Below, one piece after another: positions 15,850 through 23,537 of a DNA stretch of 64,000 bases (position 1 is its first letter; the number at the start of each line of letters is the position of its first letter). The DNA comes from CAVSUR01 sp963846005 (GTDB lineage Bacteria > Actinomycetota > Actinomycetes > Streptosporangiales > Streptosporangiaceae). The stretch spans positions 248,001 to 312,000 of the forward strand of contig CAWJUH010000005.1 of assembly GCA_963846005.1 (NCBI GenBank). The letters are read 5' to 3'. The position numbers were made by a program, and so were the translations under genes. The notes under the pieces are model-generated. The model was not told the origin of the DNA. It worked only from the letters and a program-made list of their open reading frames with translations, and made no database searches.

Positions 15850-16142
15850 GGCGGACATCCTTTCGCCTTCGCGGCCAGCGCCAAGTGCCACCCGGGCCGG
15901 GCACATTCGGCAAGATCGTCACGAGCATCGTAACGAGCGGGGCGCTGACCCGTTGCCGCCAGCCGAGACCGCTGCTGGTGGACAAACCTGGTGCCCGTCG
16001 CTTTCATGAGAAGCAGCCGGACGGAGGGCACACCGGGTCACGCCGATTCCGGGCGCAGCGGTTAACGGGGAGACGGCATGTCATACTGCGGCGGATCTGG
16101 CATGCGGCGGGGAGCGTCCGGGGCGCGGCGGCGGGCGCTCGC

Positions 16143-17690
16143 ATGAGCCTGGGCACGGCGCGCAGGCAGCGGCTGACCCTGGCTGCGGCGTGCACCGCCC
16201 AGGTCATGATGGTGCTTGATGTCATGATCGTGAGCGTCGCCCTTCCCTCGCTGCAGCACGAGCTGCACCTCTCGCCCGCCGGCCTGGAATGGGTGGTGAG
16301 TGCCTATGCCCTGGCCCTGGCCGCGCTGATTCCCACGGGCGGCGCGCTGGGCGACCACTTCGGGCGCAAGCGTCTTTTCCTGGGCGGGGTCTGCCTGTTC
16401 ACGCTGGCCTCGGCCGGCTGCGCCCTTTCGGTTTCCGGCGGAATGCTGATCGGTTTCCGGGTGATCCAGGGAATCGGCGGCGCTGTCATGTCATCTTTGA
16501 CCCTTGCACTGATCGCCGAGGCCTATCCGCCGCAGGCCAGGACCGGTCCCGTCGGGCTGTGGGCCGCGGTCAGCGGCCTGGCCGTCGCGGGCGGCAGCGT
16601 GGCCGGCGGCCTGCTGCTCAGCGTGTTCGGCTGGTCGTCGGTCTTCTGGGTCAACGTCCCGATCGGGATCGCGACCGTGGTTATCTCGCAGGTCGCGGTG
16701 GCGGAGTCCAAGGAGCCTGTGCCCCGCCCCTTCGACACCGCCGGGGTCGCCCTGAGCGCTTGCGGCCTGCTGCTGCTGACCTTCGGACTGGTCCAGTCCT
16801 CCGACGCCGGCTGGCATTCGCTCACCGTGGCCGCCTGTGTGACCGCCGGCGCAGCGGTCATCGCCGTCTTCTTTACGTGGGAGCACCGGGCCGCGTCACC
16901 GATGGTTCCGCCGGGATTGCTGCGGACCCCGAGCTTTGCCTGGGCCTGCACCGTGTACCTTCTGGCCTACCTGGCTTTCGCCGGATTCATCTACTACATG
17001 ACGCTCTTTTCCCAGAACATTGACCGCTGGCCGCCGCTGCGCACCGGGCTGTCCTGGCTTTTCTTCTGCATCCCGTATTTCGTCGTGGCCCAGTCCGGCA
17101 AACGGATCCGGCGGCGGCTGCCGGTGGCGCCGGCTGTCGGGCTCGGGTGCCTGATCGCCGCCGCGGGCATGCTGGGCATGAGCCAGCTGACGCAGGCGAC
17201 GCCGTTTGCCTGGCCTGCTGGCTGCTACGTCCTGGTGGGAGTGGGCTTCGCCCTCATGGTCCCGGCCGGGTCCGCTGCGGCGATGACTGGCGTTCCTGCG
17301 GGGTCGTCGGGGATCGGCTCAGGCCTGTTCAACGCCTGCCGGCAGATCGGCACGGCCACGGGACTGGCCATCCTCGGATCCGTCGGCGCCGGCGTGACGC
17401 TGGCCAGCTGGCACCGCCAGGCCAGCGCTCTGTCCGCAGCCGGGCAGCGGCGGGCCGCCCAGACCGGCCCGCAAGTGGCCGGCGGCCAGGTGCATGCGGC
17501 CGCCGCCTACCTGGGCGGGCATGCGCTCGACCCGGCGCTGGCCTCGTTCCTCCTCGGCTTCAAGTCCGCCCTGCTCGTGGCCGGGGCGGTGCTGGCCGTC
17601 GCCGGGATTCTGGGCTACCTGGGCTTGCGGCACCTCCAGGGCCCCGGATCACGGCAACGCCAGCTGACCGGCGTGAAGCTGAGCCGGTAG
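16143..17690 (+). CDS. MFS drug efflux transporter, DHA2 (14-helix) type
   Basis: This 515-residue major facilitator protein is of the EmrB/QacA type. The ATG at 16143 gives a short basic N-terminus before helix 1 (V-L-D-V-M-I-V-S-V-A-L-P-S-L, the DHA2 motif). Motif A appears as G-A-L-G-D-H-F-G-R-K-R, motif B as R-V-I-Q-G-I-G-G-A, and motif C-like sequence as G-S-V-A-G-G-L-L. It probably exports hydrophobic toxic compounds by proton antiport. Its stop is four bases from the ECF sigma gene start, so the two are probably cotranscribed. The first stretch of open frame (15885-16142) has no MFS similarity and was left out. Confidence 0.9.
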   Translation: MSLGTARRQRLTLAAACTAQVMMVLDVMIVSVALPSLQHELHLSPAGLEWVVSAYALALAALIPTGGALGDHFGRKRLFLGGVCLFTLASAGCALSVSGGMLIGFRVIQGIGGAVMSSLTLALIAEAYPPQARTGPVGLWAAVSGLAVAGGSVAGGLLLSVFGWSSVFWVNVPIGIATVVISQVAVAESKEPVPRPFDTAGVALSACGLLLLTFGLVQSSDAGWHSLTVAACVTAGAAVIAVFFTWEHRAASPMVPPGLLRTPSFAWACTVYLLAYLAFAGFIYYMTLFSQNIDRWPPLRTGLSWLFFCIPYFVVAQSGKRIRRRLPVAPAVGLGCLIAAAGMLGMSQLTQATPFAWPAGCYVLVGVGFALMVPAGSAAAMTGVPAGSSGIGSGLFNACRQIGTATGLAILGSVGAGVTLASWHRQASALSAAGQRRAAQTGPQVAGGQVHAAAAYLGGHALDPALASFLLGFKSALLVAGAVLAVAGILGYLGLRHLQGPGSRQRQLTGVKLSR

Positions 17691-17694
17691 GACG

Positions 17695-18567
17695 ATGGTG
17701 CCGTCGCGAGACGCGCAGGTCCGGTCGGCCTGGAAGGCCGACCGCGGCTACCTGCTCGCGGTCGCCGCCGGGATGCTGGGCCGGCCTGCCGAGGCCGAGG
17801 ACATCGTGCAGGAGGCGTTCACCCGGCTGGCCGGAGCGGACCTTGATGAGATCGGCGATGTCCGCGGCTGGCTGGTGGTAGTCGCGCGCCGGCTGTGCCT
17901 GGACCGGCTCGGCTCGGCCGAGGCCCGCCGGACGACCGTCACCCAGGAACTGCCCGACACCGGCCAGCGGAGCGCCGATCCGGCCGACCGGCTGACCCTG
18001 GACGACGAAGTACGCCGGGCGCTGGCCGTTGTCGTGGACCGGCTATCCCCGGCCGAGCGGACCTCGTTCATCCTGCACGACATCTTCGCGTTCCCCTTCG
18101 GCGCGGTGGCCGAGATCACGGGGCGGACCCCGGCGGCGTGCCGCCAGCTGGCCCGCCGGGCGCGCCTGTCGATCCGTTCCGGCGCGCTCCGCGCCGGCGC
18201 ACCGCCGCCCGCGGCCGGCCGGGAGGCGGCAGCCGGCCTGGCGGACCGGTTCATCTCCGTCTGCGCGGGAGGCGACCTGGACGGGCTGATCGGCCTGCTC
18301 GACCCCCGCGTGGCCGGGCTGGCCACCGTGCTCGGCCTGCCGCCGCTGCCGACCGCCCGGGGCGCCGCCTCGGTCGCACAGCGCGCCCTGTTCTTCTTCG
18401 GGCCGTCCGCAGGCGTCACGCTCGAGCCGCTCGCCGTCGAAGGGCGGCCCGGCGTGGTCGCCCGCCGCGGCGGCCAGGTCCTCGCGGTGGTCCGCCTCGA
18501 CGAGCGAGACGGGCGGATCTGCCACCTGCACGCCATCGCCAGGCAGTTCGGCCCCGGGGCTCGCTGA
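17695..18567 (+). CDS. ECF sigma factor with SnoaL-like C-terminal extension (ECF41-like)
   Basis: The protein is 290 residues. Sigma region 2 spans about 10-75 (A-E-D-I-V-Q-E-A-F, W-L-V-V-V-A-R-R-L-C-L-D-R-L), region 4 about 105-160 (L-S-P-A-E-R-T-S-F-I-L-H-D, G-R-T-P-A-A-C-R-Q-L-A-R-R-A-R), and an NTF2/SnoaL-like domain of about 110 residues completes it. That architecture is ECF41/SigJ-like; such factors are autoregulated by the extension rather than by an anti-sigma factor. The DGGGK and NPDKL motifs I would expect in the extension are not visible. It shares a transcript with the MFS gene and precedes an oxidoreductase whose promoter matches ECF41 specificity. Confidence 0.88.
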   Translation: MVPSRDAQVRSAWKADRGYLLAVAAGMLGRPAEAEDIVQEAFTRLAGADLDEIGDVRGWLVVVARRLCLDRLGSAEARRTTVTQELPDTGQRSADPADRLTLDDEVRRALAVVVDRLSPAERTSFILHDIFAFPFGAVAEITGRTPAACRQLARRARLSIRSGALRAGAPPPAAGREAAAGLADRFISVCAGGDLDGLIGLLDPRVAGLATVLGLPPLPTARGAASVAQRALFFFGPSAGVTLEPLAVEGRPGVVARRGGQVLAVVRLDERDGRICHLHAIARQFGPGAR

Positions 18568-18576
18568 CCTGCGGTT

Positions 18577-18603
18577 TGTCACATTTCCGCAGGCTGCTCC
18601 GTC
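18577..18603 (+). promoter_or_regulatory. predicted ECF41-type promoter
   Basis: TGTCACA at 18577-18583 and CGTC at 18600-18603 are separated by exactly 16 bases. This matches the bipartite promoter I recall being described for ECF41 sigma factors. It lies 10 bases after the sigma gene and about 45 bases before the oxidoreductase start, so the sigma factor probably drives its neighbour. I noticed no other TGTCACA box in the regions I examined closely. Confidence 0.7.
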
Positions 18604-18647
18604 GTTGCAGACCGGAAGCGTTACCCGGCTGCGGCAAAGGAGCAGCG

Positions 18648-19343
18648 ATGAGGATCGTCATATTCGGAGCCAGCGGCCGGACCGGTCGGCTGCTGACCGG
18701 CCAGGCCCTCGCGGCCGGGCACCAGGTGGCGGCGGTGACCCGCCGCCCGGCGCAGTTCCCGGTCAGCCACGGCCGGCTGGCCGTCGTCGCAGCGGACGTG
18801 CACGATGCGGCGGCCGTGGACCGGGCGGTGCAGGGCGCCGATGCCGTGCTGTCGGCACTAGGCGTGCCGTTCACCCGCCAGGAGATCACCAGCTACAGCC
18901 AGGGGGCCGGCCACATCATCGCGGCCATGTCCCGCCACGGGATCAAGCGCCTGATCGTGGTCAGCTCCAGCGCCACCGAGCCGCATCGTCACGCCGGCGG
19001 CGGATTCCTGCTCAACCGGGTCATCCAGCCGCTGGTCACCGCGACCATCGGCAAGACGACCTACGCCGACATGCGCCGGATGGAGGCCCTGGTCCGCGGC
19101 AGCGACCTGGAGTGGACGATCATGCGCCCGTCTGGGCTGTTCGACTCGCCCGGCGTCACGTCCTACGAACTGCACGAGGATCAGGCACCCGGCATCTTCA
19201 CCAGCCGGGCCGGCCTGGCGGCCAGCATGCTCGACCAGGCGGCCGGCAGCCGGTTCGTGCGCAAGGTCGCCGCGGTCACCACTTCGGAAGGAACACCCAC
19301 CCTGTTCCAGGTGCTGCGGCGCGAGGCCCTGCAGAAGACCTGA
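18648..19343 (+). CDS. NAD(P)-binding oxidoreductase (atypical SDR, NmrA-like)
   Basis: This 231-residue atypical SDR has a Rossmann start M-R-I-V-I-F-G-A-S-G-R-T-G-R-L-L (GxxGxxG), followed by A-V-T-R-R-P (cofactor specificity), D-V-H-D-A, G-A-D-A-V-L-S-A-L-G and V-V-S-S-S-A-T. The Y-A-D-M-R-R-M-E stretch sits where the active-site Tyr region lies, and W-T-I-M-R-P-S-G-L is the family's R-P motif. The ATG at 18648 follows AAAGGAG by six bases. It is the probable target of the adjacent ECF41-like sigma factor; NAD(P)-dependent proteins are among the usual ECF41 partners. Confidence 0.88.
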   Translation: MRIVIFGASGRTGRLLTGQALAAGHQVAAVTRRPAQFPVSHGRLAVVAADVHDAAAVDRAVQGADAVLSALGVPFTRQEITSYSQGAGHIIAAMSRHGIKRLIVVSSSATEPHRHAGGGFLLNRVIQPLVTATIGKTTYADMRRMEALVRGSDLEWTIMRPSGLFDSPGVTSYELHEDQAPGIFTSRAGLAASMLDQAAGSRFVRKVAAVTTSEGTPTLFQVLRREALQKT

Positions 19344-19344
19344 C

Positions 19345-20088
19345 TCAGGATGCGGGCGGCGGTCCTCCTGGCTCGAACGGGCGCACCTCGATCGCCTGGT
19401 AGCGGGCGAGCGGGTGGGCGGCCGCGAGCTCGACGGCCTGCTGGCGGTCCGGGCAGCTGACGACGTCGATGCTGGTGATGAACTCGCCGGTCTTGATGAA
19501 CGTCCCGTCGCTGATCAGCTTCTGGCCGTCGCGGACGCGCAGCGTGGTGGCGCTGTCGGCGCCGGCCAGCACCCCTCCCAGCAGGTAGCGGCCGCGCGCC
19601 AGCAGGTCCTGCCGCCAGGTGCCGGCCGCCCGCGTCACGGCCGGATCGGAAGGTGGCGGCGCCGACGTCCCGCCCGTCCAGGCCGTCAGCGCATAGGGGC
19701 TGCCCGCGCCGTCCTCCCCGCGCCCGAACGCGAACGCCGCCTCGCCCAGCCACGGCCCGGCGGTGAAAGGCCGGATCTCGATCGACATGAACCAGGACAC
19801 CGGCGCCGTCGCCGCCAGCTCGATCGTCTCGTCGAGGTCCGCGCAGTCGACCAGGTCGAAGCCCGCGATGAACTCCTTAGCCTCTACGAACGGCCCGTCG
19901 GTGACCAGGACCTCGCCTTCGCGCGGGCGCACCGTCGCCGCCGTGTGGGGGAGATCCAGCGGCCGGCCGAGCAGCCGCTGGCCGCGCCGCTTCGTCTCGC
20001 CGATCCAGCCGGGGATCTCGCGCTGCATGACGGCCAGTTGTTCCTGGCTAGGCCGGGCGTCAGCCGCGACGAAATTCAGGTACTTCAT
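19345..20088 (-). CDS. tandem YCII (DGPF) domain protein
   Basis: This 247-residue protein contains two YCII-related/DGPF domains. The first covers about 1-110, with V-T-D-G-P-F-V-E-A-K-E-F-I-A-G-F. The second covers about 130-240, with I-S-D-G-T-F-I-K-T-G-E-F-I-T-S-I, where the DGPF motif has become DGTF. Each ends with a P-x-x-x-x-x-x-I-E-I/V-R-P-F signature. DGPF proteins are the characteristic partners of ECF42 sigma factors, and one lies divergently at 20431. GAGGAGG precedes the ATG by six bases. The catalytic role is unknown. Confidence 0.88.
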   Translation of the reverse strand: MKYLNFVAADARPSQEQLAVMQREIPGWIGETKRRGQRLLGRPLDLPHTAATVRPREGEVLVTDGPFVEAKEFIAGFDLVDCADLDETIELAATAPVSWFMSIEIRPFTAGPWLGEAAFAFGRGEDGAGSPYALTAWTGGTSAPPPSDPAVTRAAGTWRQDLLARGRYLLGGVLAGADSATTLRVRDGQKLISDGTFIKTGEFITSIDVVSCPDRQQAVELAAAHPLARYQAIEVRPFEPGGPPPAS

Positions 20089-20124
20089 CCGTTCCTCCTC
20101 AGCGGGCCTGGTCAGTGCGCCTGG

Positions 20125-20307
20125 TCAGTGCGCCTGGGCCTGCCGGCGCCCGCGCCAGGCAACGAGGCCCGCGAGCCGCCGGGCCGGACCGCCGCGCCGG
20201 TCCGCCGTCCGCCGGGCAGCATAGGCCGTGCCGGGCTGCTGGCGGCGCTCCGCGGTCCGCAGCTGGTCGTGCTGGACTGACTTCGCGAGGCTGGTGAGCT
20301 GGTACAT
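20125..20307 (-). CDS. small Arg-rich protein in the DGPF operon
   Basis: This 60-residue, very basic protein begins M-Y-Q-L-T-S-L-A-K-S-V-Q-H-D-Q-L-R-T-A-E-R, resembling short actinobacterial M-Y-x-x-x-x-A-K proteins with Arg-rich tails. GAAGGGAAG lies about six bases before the ATG. It sits between the predicted ECF42 promoter and the YCII gene, 36 bases upstream of the latter. The C-terminal half is compositionally biased and could be a shadow, so this is a moderate call. Confidence 0.5.
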   Translation of the reverse strand: MYQLTSLAKSVQHDQLRTAERRQQPGTAYAARRTADRRGGPARRLAGLVAWRGRRQAQAH

Positions 20308-20359
20308 GATCGCTTCCCTTCGTCGTGGCGGCCTGCTGCCTGCCGCCCTTCACCCCGAC

Positions 20360-20386
20360 GACGAACGGGGGATCGCCGGATCGACA
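20360..20386 (-). promoter_or_regulatory. predicted ECF42-type promoter
   Basis: Read on the minus strand, TGTCGA (20386-20381) is followed after 17 bases by CGTC (20363-20360). As I recall, ECF42 promoters carry TGTCGA at -35 and CG(A/T)C at -10. The promoter points at the small gene and the YCII gene and lies between them and the divergent ECF42 gene. Confidence 0.65.
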
Positions 20387-20430
20387 CCCCGGCGCGCCTA
20401 TTCTGGCCGGGCAGCGAGGAGGGCTGACTG

Positions 20431-21681
20431 ATGGCAGCTGCCAGCCGCGCCGAGGCCGCGGTCGAGGCCGTATTCCGCGAGGAATGGGGACGCATCGTGG
20501 CCTCGCTGATCGCGACGACCGGCGACTGGGACCTGGCCGAGGAATGCGCCCAGGACGCCTTCACCCGCGCCCTGCAGGCCTGGGCCCGCGACGGCGTGCC
20601 GGCCCGCCCCGGCGCCTGGCTCACCACCGCCGCCCGCAACCGCGCCGTCGACGTGCTGCGCCGCCGCGCGAACGAAGCGGAGAAGCTCCGGCAGGTGCTG
20701 CGGCTATCCCCGGCCGCGGAGCCGCCCGCGGCGCAGGCAGGCGACATCACCGACGACCGGCTGCGGCTGATCTTCACCTGCTGCCATCCGGCGCTGCCGC
20801 TGGAGGCCAGGGTCGCCCTCACCCTCCGCACGCTGACCGGGCTGACGACGGCTGAGATCGCCCGGGCTTTCCTGGTCGCCGAGCCGGCCATGGCCCAGCG
20901 GCTGGTCCGGGCCAAGCGCAAGATCCGCGTCGCGGGGATCCCGTACCGGGTACCGCCGGCCAGCCTGCTGCCGGAGCGCCTGACGGGGGTGCTCGCCGTC
21001 CTCTACCTGCTGTTCAACGAGGGGTACACGGCCTCCTCCGGGCCCGATCTGATCCGCCCCGAGCTGTCCGCGGAAGCCATCCGGCTGACCCGGCTGCTGA
21101 CCGCGCTCATGCCCGGCGAGCCGGAGGCGGTAAGCCTGCTCGCGCTTATGCTGCTCAACGACTCGCGCCGGACGGCGCGAACCGACGCCTCGGGCGCACC
21201 GGTGCCGCTGGCCGACCAGGACCGCGGCCAGTGGAACCACCCGGAAATCAGCGAGGGCCTGGCCATCCTGGCCGCCCTGCCCGGCGGGGCGCAGCCGGGA
21301 GCGTACCGGATTCAGGCCGAGATCGCCGCCTGCCACGCCCGCGCCATCCAGCCGGGGGACACCGACTGGGCGGCGATCGCCCGGCTCTACACCGGGCTGG
21401 CCGCGCTGGTGCCCTCTCCTGTCGTCGAGCTGAACCGCGCCGTCGCGGTGGGCATGGCCGACGGCCCCGCCGCCGGCCTGGCCATCGCCGACCACCTGGC
21501 CGCCGGCGGGCAGCTGGCCGGATATCACCTGCTGCCCGCCGTCCGCGCCGACCTGCTCCGCCGGCTTGACCGGCCCGCCGAGGCGGCAGAGGCGTACCAG
21601 ACGGCAATCGGCCAGGCCAGCACCCAATCCGAGCGCCGTTACCTCGAGCGCCGCCTCGCCGAGGTCACCGGGCCCCGCTGA
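20431..21681 (+). CDS. ECF sigma factor with TPR-like C-terminal domain (ECF42)
   Basis: This 416-residue sigma factor has region 2 at about 10-80 (D-L-A-E-E-C-A-Q-D-A-F, W-L-T-T-A-A-R-N-R-A-V-D-V-L-R-R). The ECF42 hallmark I-T-D-D-R-L-R-L-I-F-T-C-C-H-P-A-L follows at about 105-121, then region 4 (T-T-A-E-I-A-R-A-F-L-V). An extension of more than 200 residues follows, starting L-L-P-E-R-L-T-G-V-L-A-V-L-Y-L-L-F-N-E-G-Y, with TPR-like repeats. ECF42 factors lack a classical anti-sigma factor; the C-terminal domain is thought to be needed for activity. The target is most likely the divergent small gene plus YCII gene. Confidence 0.93.
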   Translation: MAAASRAEAAVEAVFREEWGRIVASLIATTGDWDLAEECAQDAFTRALQAWARDGVPARPGAWLTTAARNRAVDVLRRRANEAEKLRQVLRLSPAAEPPAAQAGDITDDRLRLIFTCCHPALPLEARVALTLRTLTGLTTAEIARAFLVAEPAMAQRLVRAKRKIRVAGIPYRVPPASLLPERLTGVLAVLYLLFNEGYTASSGPDLIRPELSAEAIRLTRLLTALMPGEPEAVSLLALMLLNDSRRTARTDASGAPVPLADQDRGQWNHPEISEGLAILAALPGGAQPGAYRIQAEIAACHARAIQPGDTDWAAIARLYTGLAALVPSPVVELNRAVAVGMADGPAAGLAIADHLAAGGQLAGYHLLPAVRADLLRRLDRPAEAAEAYQTAIGQASTQSERRYLERRLAEVTGPR

Positions 21682-21782
21682 GCAGGCCGTCCCGGGCGGC
21701 CCACCGGGCCAGCCGGAATTCCCGCCACCGCTGGCGCCTTGTAAGCGGGGGCGCGGGGACTCTTCGCGAATAAGGACAGGTA

Positions 21783-23234
21783 GTGGCCAGGATCAGCCAG
21801 AAGACGGCGGTCGGCGTCGTTTTCGTCGCGGCCATGTTCATGTCGATCATGGACGCTACGATCGTCAACGTCGCGCTGCCGACGATCGGGCGCGAATTCC
21901 AGGTCAGCCCGACGGCGGTCGACAGCATCTCGATCTCGTTCCTGGTCAGCCTGGCGGTGTTCATCCCCGCCTCGGGGTGGCTGGGTGACCGGTTCGGCGG
22001 CAAGCGGGTGCTGCTAATCGCGATCGTGGTGTTCACCGGGGCGTCCGCGCTCTGCGGCATCGCCACTGACCTGCGCGAGCTTGTGGCGTTCCGGGTTCTG
22101 CAGGGCGCCGGCGGCGGCATGCTCGCGCCCGTCGGAATGGCCATGCTGTACCGCGTGTTCCCGCCGGAGGAGCGGGTCAGGGCCGCGGCGATCCTCACGG
22201 TGCCGACCACGCTGGCGCCCGCGCTCGGCCCGGTGCTGGGCGGGCTGCTGACCACCGACTTGTCCTGGCGCTGGGTCTTCTACGTGAACGTGCCGATCGG
22301 CGCCGCGGCCTTCGGTTTCGGCGCGCTGTTCGTCCGGGAGAGCCGGCAGCCCCATCCCGGCCGGTTCGACCTGCCCGGTTTCCTGCTGTCCGGGCTCGGC
22401 CTCGGGCTGCTGATGTACGGGGTTTCCGAGGGCCCGGTGAAGGGCTGGCATTCGGCCGACGTGCTGGCCACGATCGCCGCAGGCGCGGTGCTGCTGGCCG
22501 CGATGATCGTCGTCGAACTGCGCACCGCGGAGCCGATGGTGAACCTGCGGCTGCTGGGCAACCGGCTGTTCCGTGCGAGCAGCGGCGTGATGGTCCTGGC
22601 CTCGGTGGCGTTCCTGGGCACGCTGTACGCAATCTCGCTGTACTACCAGGACGGTCGCGGTCTTAGCGCGCTCGGATCGGGGCTGAGCACGTTCCCCGAG
22701 GCGCTCGGCGTCATGGGCGGGGCTCAGCTGGCGACGCGCTGGCTGTACCCGACGCTCGGCCCGCGCCGGCACATCACAGGCGGGCTGGTCGGGGTGGCGG
22801 CCTCGATCGGCCTGCTCGCACTGCTCGGGCCCGGGACCAGCCTGTGGTGGGCACGGCTGCTGATGCTGACCCTGGGCATCGCGATGGCGCAGGTATTCGT
22901 GCCGGTGCAGGCGGCGGCGTTCGCCACGATCACGCCGGAGTCGACCGGCCGGGCCTCGACGATGTTCAACACGGTCCGCCAGCTCGGCGGCGCCATCGGG
23001 GTCGCCGTGCTGACCACGGCGATCGTGGCCGTCGGGCCGGTGCGCATGGTCGGCGGCCATCCGGTGGCCAACCTCACCGCCTACCGGATCGCGTTCCTGG
23101 TCGCGGCCGCTGCCGCGCTGACGGCCACGGCGTGCTCGCTGCGGATCCGCGACTCCGATGCCGCGCGCACGATCCCGCGGCGCAAGAACCGGCCGGCCCC
23201 CCGCGACCAGCCAGACCGCACTCTGGTGGACTGA
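21783..23234 (+). CDS. MFS drug efflux transporter, DHA2 type
   Basis: This 483-residue EmrB/QacA-like exporter starts at a GTG (21783) after GGACAGG. Helix 1 carries F-M-S-I-M-D-A-T-I-V-N-V-A-L-P-T-I, motif A is G-W-L-G-D-R-F-G-G-K-R, motif B-like sequence is F-R-V-L-Q-G-A-G-G-G-M, and motif C-like sequence is A-L-G-P-V-L-G-G-L-L. It ends with a basic cytoplasmic tail. It lies 101 bases downstream of the ECF42 gene and may share readthrough transcription with it. The substrate is unknown. It is more distant from the MFS at 16143 than a recent duplicate would be. Confidence 0.9.
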   Translation: MARISQKTAVGVVFVAAMFMSIMDATIVNVALPTIGREFQVSPTAVDSISISFLVSLAVFIPASGWLGDRFGGKRVLLIAIVVFTGASALCGIATDLRELVAFRVLQGAGGGMLAPVGMAMLYRVFPPEERVRAAAILTVPTTLAPALGPVLGGLLTTDLSWRWVFYVNVPIGAAAFGFGALFVRESRQPHPGRFDLPGFLLSGLGLGLLMYGVSEGPVKGWHSADVLATIAAGAVLLAAMIVVELRTAEPMVNLRLLGNRLFRASSGVMVLASVAFLGTLYAISLYYQDGRGLSALGSGLSTFPEALGVMGGAQLATRWLYPTLGPRRHITGGLVGVAASIGLLALLGPGTSLWWARLLMLTLGIAMAQVFVPVQAAAFATITPESTGRASTMFNTVRQLGGAIGVAVLTTAIVAVGPVRMVGGHPVANLTAYRIAFLVAAAAALTATACSLRIRDSDAARTIPRRKNRPAPRDQPDRTLVD

Positions 23235-23273
23235 GCCCGTCAAGCCGCTGCACCGGCGAACCTAGGTGAGCTC

Positions 23274-23537
23274 ATGCGCATCCCGGCAGGATCTCGACGC
23301 GGGCGGGCAGCCGCCACGATCACGCTGGCCGCCGCGGTCGTGGCAGGCGGCAGCGCGGCCGCCGCGGCCGCCGCGGCCGCCGCGGCGGCGGGCCCGCAAC
23401 CCGGCGCATGGCCGGTGCAGGCCATCACGGTCGCCCGCGGCTGGCGGCGGTCACACGACTACGACTGGGCCTCCTACAGCGCCCACTTCGGCGCTCCGGC
23501 GCTCACGCTCTTCCGCCAAGCCGAGGACCAGGGCTGA
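23274..23537 (+). CDS. small exported protein with polyalanine signal region
   Basis: This 87-residue protein has an N-terminal R-R-G-R, a hydrophobic stretch and a long alanine tract encoded by repeated GCC-GCG triplets (about 23350-23390), so it looks like a signal peptide. The short mature part is W-R-R-S-H-D-Y-D-W-A-S-Y, then A-L-T-L-F-R-Q-A-E-D-Q-G. Its 3' end overlaps the convergent OtrA-like gene by 35 bases. Codon bias is fair but no homologous family is recognised. It could be a chance frame. Confidence 0.4.
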   Translation: MRIPAGSRRGRAAATITLAAAVVAGGSAAAAAAAAAAAAGPQPGAWPVQAITVARGWRRSHDYDWASYSAHFGAPALTLFRQAEDQG

